Both the position numbers and the translations under genes were made by a program. The notes under the pieces were generated by a model, which worked only from the letters and a program-made list of their open reading frames with translations, made no database searches and was not told the DNA's origin. 39,676 nucleotides of DNA, taken from the NCBI GenBank assembly GCA_015062345.1, contig SUUV01000012.1:1-39676 (forward strand). The letters run 5' to 3'. Within the stretch, counting starts at the first letter, position 1; each line of letters begins with the position of its first letter. Positions 1 to 11,145 of this stretch are shown here, one piece after another. The DNA is from Alphaproteobacteria bacterium. Its GTDB lineage: Bacteria; Pseudomonadota; Alphaproteobacteria; RF32; CAG-239.

Positions 1-105
1 AATAATTTACTTGCCAAGGGTAAAAAGAAAATGGTCGCAATTATTGCTGTTATGCGTAAAATTATTATTACTCTTAATGCTATTCTGAAACCTCTTTGTG
101 TATAA
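1..105 (+). CDS. C-terminal end of an IS110-family transposase (partial, runs off left edge)
   Basis: Frame 1 reads NNLLAKGKKKMVAIIAVMRKIIITLNAILKPLCV*, matching the typical IS110/IS116/IS902 transposase C-terminus (LLARGK.KKVA..AVMRKL...LNAML). Confidence 0.75.
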   Translation, partial: NNLLAKGKKKMVAIIAVMRKIIITLNAILKPLCV

Positions 106-119
106 CTTTTTTATCTGGG

Positions 120-287
120 TTGATGACCGTGATGGGAGACAACACCGCTACCTCATTTTTGATTTAAATCTTTTAAACGACTCTTTTTACTTGCAAAAAA
201 AAAAAACGGTTTATGATGCGATGTGAAAGGTAAATTTTTAGCTTTTCAAGTACATTTAAACTTAATTTTTGTAAAGGATTAAAAATT
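120..287 (+). promoter_or_regulatory. Shared upstream cassette, copy 1: TTGCAA (191-196), poly-A x12 (195-206), TATGAT (212-217), leader and SD
   Basis: Nearly identical to sequences upstream of the copies at 15176(-), 20819, 27104 and 39540(-); contains ctctttttacttgcAAAAAAAAAAAAcggttTATGATgcg. Confidence 0.75.
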
Positions 288-800
288 ATGAGAAAATATT
301 TTCTAATATCAACAGTTGCTTTGATGACAGCAACAAATGTGAATGCAATAGCTGATTCGGGTACTGTACAAGTAAAAGCACAAGTTAATATGGTAAATAC
401 TATGTCATGCTCGGCAATGGATTTTGGTACAATTTATTTAAAAGCCGGTAATGCATTTTCTACACTATCTTTTGATGATACATTTTGGGTTGAAACAACA
501 GGTGATATCATAAGTTACAGCCAACCAACTACAAGTACATGTACTCTAAGTGGTGAATATGATTCAGTTGGTTATGATTTACATATTTTAGGCTCTAACG
601 GATTAAATATTGTCGAGTTAAATGGTGGAACAGGCGAAGAAGATGGCGAATCAGGTGTGTCAGCATGGATTGATGAAATCGGTGCTCAAGTATCTACTTC
701 CAGTGGTTTGAGTATGGACTTATATGGTAAACTCAATATTCCTGCTAATTTTACCGGTGGTAGTTTAACCGGCTCATTTACTGTTATGATTGTACAATAA
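288..800 (+). CDS. Small secreted beta-rich protein of the MRKYF family (fimbrial/DUF4402-like), copy 1
   Basis: Signal peptide MRKYFLISTVALMTATNVNA; CSAMDFGTI motif; C-terminal LNIPANFTGGSLTGSFTVMIVQ; SD aaagga. Confidence 0.8.
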   Translation: MRKYFLISTVALMTATNVNAIADSGTVQVKAQVNMVNTMSCSAMDFGTIYLKAGNAFSTLSFDDTFWVETTGDIISYSQPTTSTCTLSGEYDSVGYDLHILGSNGLNIVELNGGTGEEDGESGVSAWIDEIGAQVSTSSGLSMDLYGKLNIPANFTGGSLTGSFTVMIVQ

Positions 801-869
801 ATTTACCATTTGCACCATTTCATTGATGTATTTATTTTTTACTATAAAATATAGACTTTAGAGCAAAAG

Positions 870-900
870 AAAAGACTTGAGGTTTTTCCTCAAGTCTTTT
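870..900. terminator. Intrinsic terminator hairpin
   Basis: AAAAGACTTGAGG-ttttt-CCTCAAGTCTTTT. Confidence 0.7.
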
Positions 901-901
901 A

Positions 902-978
902 TGGCGTATCCGGCGGGAATTGAACCCACAACCTTTGGCGTCGGAAGCCAACACTCTATCCGATTGAGCTACGGATAC
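902..978 (-). tRNA. tRNA-Arg (anticodon CCG)
   Basis: Reverse complement folds as GTATCCG/CGGATAC acceptor, anticodon arm TTGGC-TTCCGAC-GCCAA, T-loop TTCAATT, encoded CCA. Confidence 0.93.
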
Positions 979-1124
979 ATCAATGTTTTATCTTTTCTTA
1001 CATCTTTTTTATTTTTTTTACCAGTATTTTTTTAGTTTTTTTATAATTTTACTTGACTTACGCATTAAATGTATGTATTAACAAGCAACAAGAATGTTGT
1101 TTATTTGTTTAAAGGATATTTAAA

Positions 1125-1412
1125 ATGGCTAAAAAATGTGATATTTCCGGCACCGGTGTTATGAGCGGTAACAATGTGAGCCACGCTAACAACCGCACTC
1201 GTCGTCGTTTCTTGCCGAATTTGCATGTTGTTTCTTTGTTAAGTGAAACTTTAGGTAAAGTTTTCAAATTGAAAGTTTGCACAAAAACATTGCGTTCCAT
1301 TGAACACAATGGTGGTTTGGATTCTTATCTTGAAACCACATCTAACAGCAAATTGACAGATGAAGCTAAAAAAATCAAAAAGTCTATCGCAAAGAAAAAA
1401 TCTGCAAATTAA
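1125..1412 (+). CDS. rpmB: 50S ribosomal protein L28
   Basis: MAKKCDISGTGVMSGNNVSHANNRTRRRFLPNL. Confidence 0.95.
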   Translation: MAKKCDISGTGVMSGNNVSHANNRTRRRFLPNLHVVSLLSETLGKVFKLKVCTKTLRSIEHNGGLDSYLETTSNSKLTDEAKKIKKSIAKKKSAN

Positions 1413-1464
1413 TGTTATAATGCTCTTAAACCTCGCATTCGGCGAGGTTTAATTTTGCTTAAAA

Positions 1465-1508
1465 AAAGACTCCCTTAAAACATAAATGCGGGAGTCTTTG
1501 TTTTTTTA
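1465..1508. terminator. Bidirectional intrinsic terminator between rpmB and infC
   Basis: aaaaaGACTCCC...GGGAGTCtttgtttttt between convergent genes. Confidence 0.65.
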
Positions 1509-1517
1509 AAATTGTTG

Positions 1518-2102
1518 TTACATCGGAGATATCATCATCATCATTTGACGACCTTCAAGCTTTGGAGCCGAGTCGACTTTTCCGATAGTGTCTAAATCTT
1601 CAATGATTTTATTTAATATTTCTTTTCCCATATCGTTGGCGCTCATTTCACGCCCTTTAAAACGCATGGTAAATTTAACCTTATCACCTTGAGAAAGAAA
1701 CTTTTTCGCCTGTTTAATTTTAACTTCATAATCGTGAGTATCAATAACCGGACGAAGTTTTAACTCTTTGATATTGACAATTTTTTGATTTTTCTTTGCC
1801 TCATTTTTGCGTTTTTGAACCTCATATTTATATTTTCCGTAGTCCAAAACTTTACAAACAGGTGGAACTGCCTGTGGTGAAATTTCAATCAAATCAAGAC
1901 CTGCGTCATCTGCAATGCGCAATGCTTCCGAAATGGAAACAACCCCTCGATTTTCACCGTTTTCATCAATTAAGCGAACTTCTCTGACTTTAATCTCTGT
2001 ATTTATGCGTGGTCCGTCCTCAGAGCGTACTGACGCATTGTTGTTTTCAATAGCTATTGTAACCTCCATAAAAAATTGAACTGCCTTTATAATACTCAAC
2101 AA
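1518..2102 (-). CDS. infC: Translation initiation factor IF-3
   Basis: INTEIKVREVRLIDENGENRGVVSISEALRIADDAGLDLIEISP...KFTMRFKGRE. The exact start is uncertain (internal Met at MEVTIAIE). Confidence 0.94.
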   Translation of the reverse strand: MLSIIKAVQFFMEVTIAIENNNASVRSEDGPRINTEIKVREVRLIDENGENRGVVSISEALRIADDAGLDLIEISPQAVPPVCKVLDYGKYKYEVQKRKNEAKKNQKIVNIKELKLRPVIDTHDYEVKIKQAKKFLSQGDKVKFTMRFKGREMSANDMGKEILNKIIEDLDTIGKVDSAPKLEGRQMMMMISPM

Positions 2103-2219
2103 TTACAGATTATCAAGTAAAATAAATATGAATATGCAAAATTTTTGCAAAACCGAAACTTTCGTATTTTTCAACTGCATTGCTTTTGATATTTTTAAAC
2201 TTGTTTTTTTTTACACAAT

Positions 2220-2486
2220 ATGATAACGTTAGGGCAATATTTAATCATTATGTGTCACTTAATTTTTTTGCCTATGAATGTTATTGTTTTTTGGATTTTG
2301 TTCTTAATCCTCAGCGTTTTGCTGCTTATTGCCTTTGTTCAACTGCTCAAAGCTTGGTTTAATTATCGGGCAATAAAAAGAAATCTTAAACACCCCGATT
2401 TGGAACAAATCGATCAAACGGGTTTTGTTATTGATAGAAAGAAAAAAGAGGTTTTACCGGCAAACAAAATTATAACCCCGTTTTAA
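2220..2486 (+). CDS. Small membrane protein, hypothetical
   Basis: Hydrophobic N-terminal half, charged C-terminus; terminator follows. Confidence 0.5.
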   Translation: MITLGQYLIIMCHLIFLPMNVIVFWILFLILSVLLLIAFVQLLKAWFNYRAIKRNLKHPDLEQIDQTGFVIDRKKKEVLPANKIITPF

Positions 2487-2494
2487 GTACAATC

Positions 2495-2528
2495 GTCTCT
2501 CTTATTTCAAGAGAGACTTTTTTATTTT
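2495..2528. terminator. Intrinsic terminator
   Basis: GTCTCTCTT-atttc-AAGAGAGAC-tttttt. Confidence 0.65.
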
Positions 2529-5326
2529 TTAAACGCAAATCCGTCTTCGTCGAAAGCGAGCTCTGACAAACTTTGATTGTTGTTTACAAGCAGTACACCC
2601 AAAGAACCGAATTTATAATAAAGCGGAGTATTTATGCTTAACAGCAAAGCGCTGTTATTGGGAATATAGCTTTCCAAAATCCGCAGATTAAATTCTTTAA
2701 GCCATAAATCCAAAACTTTGTTATCAAGTTTTTGACCGATGCTAAATGCAAGTCTGGTATTAAAAAAGTCAAATGAAGATGCATATTTTGCACATTCGGT
2801 GTAATATTTTTCATCAGAAAACAATACACTGGCGGCTAAATCATAATATATGCGAGAGACAATTTTTGGATTCATATTTTCAAGAAAACAAATTTTTACC
2901 CCGCTTAAAATCGGCAAGATAAAACTCAGAACAAACCCGTCCGCAACATCTGATTTTATGGTGCTTACGGCAACATCTTTAGGGTTAAACGGTAAAACAC
3001 AATCAAGCAAATTGTACGACTTTAAGATATCTGCCGAAGTATATTTAAGCATATTGTCGTTTTTAAACATCACAACGCATACATCATTTGCGCTATATTG
3101 TTTTTTAATTGCAAATCTTAAAGGTTTAAGATGGCTTACATTAATGTTTTCAACGGTAAAATTGTCATAATCGGACAGGGTGAGCAACACATCAATTTTT
3201 GACTTAACGATTTGTTCGCTTAAATTATCTTTCGATAAAATAACTGCCGTCTTACCTAAATATTGAACAGCCCAAAACCATACCAAAAAGTTTAATCCGG
3301 CCGGCATACAAAGACCTATTTTATTAGCACTTCCGATTTTGTTTTGCAAAGTTTCGCCAAAGGCAACAATCTTTTTTAACAGTTGGTTATAGCTGATTTT
3401 GTTGCCTAAGATATCCGTTGCTATAATATGACTTTTATGAGAGTTTTTTATGGCCAGATTTAGGGCTTCAAACAAACTTATATTATCGCTTTTGGAATTT
3501 ACACTCATTTCAATCATCAAATTATAGAGTTCTTTTGCCATAATTTTGTGAGAAGTTTTGCTCGAAAAATTATCAAACTTTTGTGCCGGCATAATATCTA
3601 TATCGATTTTAGGAAATATTTTGGTATAAAACTTGTCATTAACATATGAAAGTGTCGAATATTCGGCTCCGGAAATTTTAACCGGTAAAAGTTTTGCATT
3701 TGCTTTAGATGCAATTAGGGCGGCACCGTCAAAAACCTGCATAATTTTTCCGGTAAGTGTGATGCGTCCTTCCGGAAAGACCACAACTTTTTTACCTTTT
3801 TTTATTTCTTCAATTAAATTTCTGATTGACAGCGGATTTAACATATCAAGCGGATAAAAGTCTACCAACAACCTTATAATCGGCATAAACCATTTTCCGG
3901 TCCAGGCTGATGTTATGGCAAAAGTTATGCGTTCGGGCATAAATGCGGCCAATAAAACTCCGTCCCATAAAGATGTATGATTGGCAACAATCAAAACTTT
4001 TGAGCCGGCTTTTTTAAAGTTGGTGTATCCTTTGACTTTTGTTTTAAACATAAACCTTAAAACCGTTTGCAACAGTGAGCGAGTTAAAGTATCGGGCAAC
4101 AATGAGCATATATAAAGCGCCACAATCAGAGAAATGATACTCATAATCATAAACAATTGTGGCAATGTAAAGCCTAATTTAAATAGCAAAATTGCAAATA
4201 TGGCGGAAAATGTCATACCGAAAGAATTTATAATGTTGTTTCCGGCAATTACCGAGGCGCTATAAGCCTTTGGAGCTCGGTTTTGCATAAAAGCATTTAA
4301 CGGAATAATATACAGTCCGCCAAAAAATGCGAGCAAAAACAAACTTAAACTAAACATAAAAGCTCTCGGAGCGCTCAAAAACTCTATAAAACTTAAAGTG
4401 TGTTGTGCACTCGGATAATTATTGCTTGCCAGATACAATCCAAACAAACACATTGCCATTCCAAGTGCACTTAAGGGTACATATATCATATTTATTTGCC
4501 CTTTTAACACCATATTGCAAGCATATGAGCCAACTGCCACACCAACCGAAAATAACACCAAAAAGAATGTAATTGTTCCTTTATCCGCATTTATAATTTG
4601 GGCACATAATGGATAAATTTGAACGGCAACCAAAGCTCCTATTGTCCAAAACCAACTGGCTCCCAAGATGCTTTGTAAAATATATTTGTGTTTTTTTAAA
4701 AATTTAAAATTTTGCCCCATGGCTTTGAACATATTTTTATTTATTTTAAGCTCAGGTCTTGGTGCCGGCGCCGGTAAAATCTTTGCTGAAGCCATATAGC
4801 CGATTATGGCCAAACAAATCAGCACAAATATACTAAACTCAATCGGTAACAGTGTTCCGGCAATCAGCCCTCCTAAAATTGCAATATAAGTTGTGGCTTC
4901 GATATATGCGTTACCGGTTATAAGTTCTTCGGGTTTTAGTTGTTGCGGTAAAAGAGCATATTTTACCGGACCGAAAAAAGCCGATTGAGCCCCCATTAAG
5001 AACATCAGTAAAATCAGCAGTTTTAAACTTGAAGTATAATAAGCAACCAAAACACCCGTCATTAAAACAATTTCAACAAACTTTAAGTTTTTAGCAATTT
5101 TATCTCGTCTGTATTTATCGGCAAATTCTCCTGCCCATGCCGAAAACAGAAAAAACGGCAAAATAAAAAGTCCGGCAATGACATTTGATAATATATCCGA
5201 CTGATTGGCCATTTTAAGTGCCACCATAGTAAGCAGGGCATTTTTAAACAAATTATCGTTAAGTGCTCCCAAAAACTGGGTAATCATTAAGGGCAAAAAG
5301 CGCCTCGTTTTTATAATTGAGCTCAT
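2522..5326 (-). CDS. LplT-type MFS + PlsC acyltransferase + degenerate Aas-type adenylation domain fusion
   Basis: MFS N-terminus (FLPLMITQFLGALNDNLFKNALL); PlsC motifs NHTSLWDG and FPEGR; C-terminal ANL-like remnant. Confidence 0.87.
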   Translation of the reverse strand: MSSIIKTRRFLPLMITQFLGALNDNLFKNALLTMVALKMANQSDILSNVIAGLFILPFFLFSAWAGEFADKYRRDKIAKNLKFVEIVLMTGVLVAYYTSSLKLLILLMFLMGAQSAFFGPVKYALLPQQLKPEELITGNAYIEATTYIAILGGLIAGTLLPIEFSIFVLICLAIIGYMASAKILPAPAPRPELKINKNMFKAMGQNFKFLKKHKYILQSILGASWFWTIGALVAVQIYPLCAQIINADKGTITFFLVLFSVGVAVGSYACNMVLKGQINMIYVPLSALGMAMCLFGLYLASNNYPSAQHTLSFIEFLSAPRAFMFSLSLFLLAFFGGLYIIPLNAFMQNRAPKAYSASVIAGNNIINSFGMTFSAIFAILLFKLGFTLPQLFMIMSIISLIVALYICSLLPDTLTRSLLQTVLRFMFKTKVKGYTNFKKAGSKVLIVANHTSLWDGVLLAAFMPERITFAITSAWTGKWFMPIIRLLVDFYPLDMLNPLSIRNLIEEIKKGKKVVVFPEGRITLTGKIMQVFDGAALIASKANAKLLPVKISGAEYSTLSYVNDKFYTKIFPKIDIDIMPAQKFDNFSSKTSHKIMAKELYNLMIEMSVNSKSDNISLFEALNLAIKNSHKSHIIATDILGNKISYNQLLKKIVAFGETLQNKIGSANKIGLCMPAGLNFLVWFWAVQYLGKTAVILSKDNLSEQIVKSKIDVLLTLSDYDNFTVENINVSHLKPLRFAIKKQYSANDVCVVMFKNDNMLKYTSADILKSYNLLDCVLPFNPKDVAVSTIKSDVADGFVLSFILPILSGVKICFLENMNPKIVSRIYYDLAASVLFSDEKYYTECAKYASSFDFFNTRLAFSIGQKLDNKVLDLWLKEFNLRILESYIPNNSALLLSINTPLYYKFGSLGVLLVNNNQSLSELAFDEDGFAFKK

Positions 5327-5335
5327 ATTAAGTAC

Positions 5336-5608
5336 CTATTTTATAAACATTCCCGAGCCGACGGTAGGCATAGACGCACTTTCATTTCCTTTAGAGGAGT
5401 TTCCGATTTTTTTTGTTCTTCTCGGTCTGGATTTTCTTTTGGATAACAGTTGTTTTTCAAAAAGCTGAGCCGGATTGGGCTCATCGTTTTTAATTTCAAC
5501 CGTAAAAGATTTCGGTCCCTCATCTTGTTTTTGTTTGTTGTTATTTAACGCAAAAACATCAGTTGTAAATACCAGAAAACAAAACACCATACCGACAAAT
5601 AATTTCAT
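5336..5608 (-). CDS. Small secreted hypothetical protein
   Basis: Signal peptide MKLFVGMVFCFLVFTTDVFA; SD gagga upstream of the internal Met. Confidence 0.6.
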   Translation of the reverse strand: MKLFVGMVFCFLVFTTDVFALNNNKQKQDEGPKSFTVEIKNDEPNPAQLFEKQLLSKRKSRPRRTKKIGNSSKGNESASMPTVGSGMFIK

Positions 5609-5679
5609 AACAAAGTCCTCACAATATAAAATATGATAATACATCTTATATCAAAAATTTTTATTTTTAAATCAAAATA

Positions 5680-7773
<2,094 letters not shown>

Positions 7774-7857
7774 CTAGAGTTTTAATATAAAACAAATGCT
7801 ATAATTTTCAAAGATAAAAACAAACTTATCAAGTCTCAAAAAAAATAAAAAAAACAC

Positions 7858-7888
7858 TTGACAAAAAGCATCGGGGGGGGGGTACACT
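7858..7888 (+). promoter_or_regulatory. Sigma70-like promoter with a 10-nt poly-G tract in the spacer
   Basis: TTGACA (7858-7863), 19-nt spacer aaaagcatcGGGGGGGGGG, TACACT (7883-7888); the G tract is 7873-7882. Confidence 0.7.
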
Positions 7889-8022
7889 GGAAATGTAAAG
7901 ATATTATTGGGTTTGAAATTATGTTTGTATTATACCCGATAATTTTTCATGAAAGTTTAATTGGCAATTTAGTACCGTAATCGGGTGATTATGGGCAGGT
8001 TGCTGTAAAAAATACAAATATT

Positions 8023-8871
8023 ATGAAAAATTTTATTAAGACCGCAGATGCGGCAGGTTTCGGTATCCTTTGTTCAGCAATGGCAGTATCCAAGAATATG
8101 ACAGTTGTCATACTTCCACCGGCAAACTCAAAAGAAGAGCATGATACAAAGTCAGCTCAGGTTTATGACATCCTTTCGGAAATTGAAGGACTTAAAGTCA
8201 TTAAGGTGGCTTACGACCAGAGAGCTCTCTTTGAGTCAGAAGCGTGGGATGTAATATCTGACCTCAAGGCTAACAGGTTTACCTTGAATGATTGGCGTGA
8301 GCTTGCAAAGGTGAAACTTTCTTTCAAGAAGAGAGAAAATCCTTTCAGGTATACCGAGATTGAAGGTAAGGACAACACTCTCGTGGTATTCCAGAAACTC
8401 ATTTCCGATGAAACATTCGGTGCAACGGCGGCTATGCAGTCTCTTTCTGCAGATGATTTCACCGTTGTGTGGGATTCTCCTGAGAGAAAGGTATACGGGC
8501 AGCATTTTCATAAGGTAAACGACCGCGAATCTGTGGTTAAGTTTGCTGCTGAAAGAAATGTGTATGTTCCGGGCCTTACCGAGAATGAGGAAGTATTCGG
8601 CATCCGCGGAAGAAAGCATGGTGACTATGCCGGTATGTACGCAAATGTACAGAAAGCTGTTGCCATTCCGGGTACACATACTTGGATTATGCTGTTCTTC
8701 TTCCCGGAAATCCGCCAGCTCATTCCATACCGCACAGGTATTGAGAACTGGAACGAGATTGCTCAGGCATGGCGCGAGGCCGGTCACCACATCTACACGG
8801 TTGAGTTTAACGACTCGTCAAATCGTGACTATGTGCGCGGACAGATAGCTTTCGGATATAAGTATCTGTAG
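8023..8871 (+). CDS. Hypothetical protein, foreign-looking codon usage
   Basis: 282-aa ORF; Gln codons are CAG where read, whereas the backbone uses mostly CAA; no SD; own promoter and terminator. Confidence 0.75.
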   Translation: MKNFIKTADAAGFGILCSAMAVSKNMTVVILPPANSKEEHDTKSAQVYDILSEIEGLKVIKVAYDQRALFESEAWDVISDLKANRFTLNDWRELAKVKLSFKKRENPFRYTEIEGKDNTLVVFQKLISDETFGATAAMQSLSADDFTVVWDSPERKVYGQHFHKVNDRESVVKFAAERNVYVPGLTENEEVFGIRGRKHGDYAGMYANVQKAVAIPGTHTWIMLFFFPEIRQLIPYRTGIENWNEIAQAWREAGHHIYTVEFNDSSNRDYVRGQIAFGYKYL

Positions 8872-8888
8872 GTCATCGGGTGTAAGAT

Positions 8889-8915
8889 TAGAGAGGGGCA
8901 ACCCTCTCTTTTTTG
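8889..8915 (+). terminator. Intrinsic terminator of the 8023 gene
   Basis: AGAGAGGG-gcaa-CCCTCTCTtttttg. Confidence 0.75.
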
Positions 8916-8969
8916 TTATCAGATTTAAATTTTCATTTTGTATCTTATTTATTATTTGAGGAGATTAAA

Positions 8970-9518
8970 ATGAAAAAGTTTTTTGTTGGTTTAATTGTGT
9001 TTTTTCTAACCGGATTTAGCTCTCTTTCCTCTATGGGACAAGCGCTTGAAGTTGTATCCGAAAGCAACTCTTGGGAAGTTTCCATGCAATCAAATGCGCT
9101 TATAAAAGCCTATAATCCAAACGCAAAAGTTGAGCTGTTAATAGATTTGAATAATCTTTTACCGACATCACCATATTGTGTTTCCAACAAGCACATTAAG
9201 GATATGAAATTTACCGTATCTATCCACAAAATTGCCGATAAAGGCGAAAGCAACTGGACAAAATCTTTTGAAAAGACACGCATTTATTTTTTAGGCCCCA
9301 AAAAATCTTATGAGCGCAAGGTGTATGGCTCAAATTTAATTAAAAACAACCTTAAAGCAAGCGGTGGCATAATAAATATCGGTACTTTAGAATTTTTATC
9401 ACCGATAACCTGTAACGACATAAATAATATGACTTTGCGTATTTTCGGTATGAAAACCGGCAATCGTGATATCTCTGAGCTAAAACTTAAAATTAGGCTT
9501 AAAAAATCAGGCTCGTAA
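8970..9518 (+). CDS. Secreted hypothetical protein
   Basis: SD gaggag, signal peptide MKKFFVGLIVFFLTGFSSLSSMGQA. Confidence 0.65.
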   Translation: MKKFFVGLIVFFLTGFSSLSSMGQALEVVSESNSWEVSMQSNALIKAYNPNAKVELLIDLNNLLPTSPYCVSNKHIKDMKFTVSIHKIADKGESNWTKSFEKTRIYFLGPKKSYERKVYGSNLIKNNLKASGGIINIGTLEFLSPITCNDINNMTLRIFGMKTGNRDISELKLKIRLKKSGS

Positions 9519-9668
9519 TATAACAATTCTTGTAATCGTTAATAAATACCCACATCATCTAAATTTTTTTTATTATTTTTTTAACTTCTTGTAAGCAAGA
9601 ATGTACAACATGTACAACATGTTATAAAAGAACAAAATAAGAACCGTTAACAAAAAGCTAAAATTTTT

Positions 9669-9708
9669 CCATTGATTCCCATAAAATACCATGATATACC
9701 ATAAGATG
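9669..9708 (+). promoter_or_regulatory. Probable MraZ operator: four CCAT direct repeats with 10-bp period
   Basis: CCATTGATTC CCATAAAATA CCATGATATA CCATAAGATG starting at 9669/9679/9689/9699 just upstream of mraZ. Confidence 0.6.
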
Positions 9709-9742
9709 ATAATCGGTTAATTTTATCAAAAGGGCTTTAACA

Positions 9743-10216
9743 TTGAGAAAAACATTTTTGTTTTTAGACACGGTATATAACAAAGTTGACAGCAAAGGGC
9801 GGGTTTCTTTGCCGGCTGATTATCGTTCAATTGTTAAAGAGTTAAATTCTGAAATTGTATGTTACCGCAGTTTGTCCGCACCTTGTATAGAGGGTTGTGT
9901 TGAAGATTTGTTGGAAAAGTTGGCTGCAGAAATTGAAACTTCGACAGACTTTTTTTCTCAAACTCAAGATGATTTAACCAATTTGATTTTCGGTGATGCC
10001 AAGAGATTTAGTTTTGACAGCACCGGTCGAATCGTTTTAAGCGAAAAGTTGTTAAAATATGCAAACATTACCGATACGGCTGTTTTTGTAGGTAAGGGAC
10101 GCAAATTTCAAATTTGGAATCCTGTAAATTGGGAGGCCGAAGAAGCTCGTATCAGAGCCGAAGTGTTAAAAAATCGTCCGGTTTTAAACTCTGCCAAGGC
10201 AGGAGAAAATAAATAA
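9743..10216 (+). CDS. mraZ: Transcriptional regulator MraZ (TTG start)
   Basis: YNKVDSKGRVSLPADYRS and C-terminal repeat FSFDSTGRIVLSEKL. Confidence 0.92.
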   Translation: MRKTFLFLDTVYNKVDSKGRVSLPADYRSIVKELNSEIVCYRSLSAPCIEGCVEDLLEKLAAEIETSTDFFSQTQDDLTNLIFGDAKRFSFDSTGRIVLSEKLLKYANITDTAVFVGKGRKFQIWNPVNWEAEEARIRAEVLKNRPVLNSAKAGENK

Positions 10217-11145
10217 TGGATTTAAGGCAAAGACATATTCCGGTTATGCTAAACGAGGTGCTCAAATATTTGGCACCGCAAGACGGCAAAACCTATGTTG
10301 ATGCAACATTCGGCAATGGCGGATACACAACTGCAATTTTAGAATCGGCAGACTGCAAAGTTATTGCCATTGACAGAGATCCCACAGTTTTAAAAAGAGC
10401 ACAAGAGGTAAAAGATAAATACGGGCATCGTTTTGAGTTTGTTTCTGGTTGTTTCGGCAATTTAAGAAATTTGATTTTAGAATCGGTGGACGGATTTGTT
10501 TTTGATATCGGTGTATCTTCAATGCAACTTGATGATGCCGACAGAGGATTTTCTTTTTCTAAAGAAGCTCCTTTGGATATGCGTATGTCTTTAAGCGGTA
10601 TAAGTGCCGCCGACATTGTAAACAATGCCGAAGAAAAAGAATTGGCGGACATATTGTATACATACGGCGAAGAAAAAAAATCTCGTCAAATTGCTCGTAA
10701 AATTGTGGAATACAGAAAAACAAAACCGATTGAAACAACCACAGAGCTGGCTGAAATTATTTATAGCATTATTCATAAAAATTTCGGACAAATCAACCCG
10801 GCGACCAGAACTTTTCAGGCTTTACGCATAGCCGTAAACGAAGAACTTAATGAGCTCAAAAACGGTTTAAGTGCCGCTACCGATTTATTAAAACCGAATG
10901 GCAGATTGGTAGTGGTTGATTTTCACTCGCTTGAAGACCGAATCGTTAAAAAATTTTTTAACGAAAAATCAGGCAAAACAAACGGGGTATCTCGTTATAT
11001 GCCCCAAACAAAAAATGATACTGATGCAATTTTTGAGGTTATATCAAAAGCTGTTTCTCCTTCGGATAAAGAATGTGAGCAAAACAACAGAGCTCGCTCG
11101 GCAAAGCTTAGATATGCCATAAAAAAAGGAGTGAATAATGATTAA
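10216..11145 (+). CDS. rsmH: 16S rRNA (cytosine-N4) methyltransferase
   Basis: HIPVMLNEVLKYLAPQDGKTYVDATFGNGGYT; DFHSLEDRIVKKFF. Confidence 0.97.
   Translation: MDLRQRHIPVMLNEVLKYLAPQDGKTYVDATFGNGGYTTAILESADCKVIAIDRDPTVLKRAQEVKDKYGHRFEFVSGCFGNLRNLILESVDGFVFDIGVSSMQLDDADRGFSFSKEAPLDMRMSLSGISAADIVNNAEEKELADILYTYGEEKKSRQIARKIVEYRKTKPIETTTELAEIIYSIIHKNFGQINPATRTFQALRIAVNEELNELKNGLSAATDLLKPNGRLVVVDFHSLEDRIVKKFFNEKSGKTNGVSRYMPQTKNDTDAIFEVISKAVSPSDKECEQNNRARSAKLRYAIKKGVNND

Noticed and set aside
8236-8790. 184-aa antisense ORF within the 8023 gene
   Set aside because: Antisense shadow ORF without SD or promoter; the sense frame has coherent protein features, promoter and terminator.
8023-8871. Glycosyltransferase (GT-B-like) assignment
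   Set aside because: Only a vague resemblance in the AVAIPGTHTWIMLFFFPE region; no diagnostic motif, so left hypothetical.
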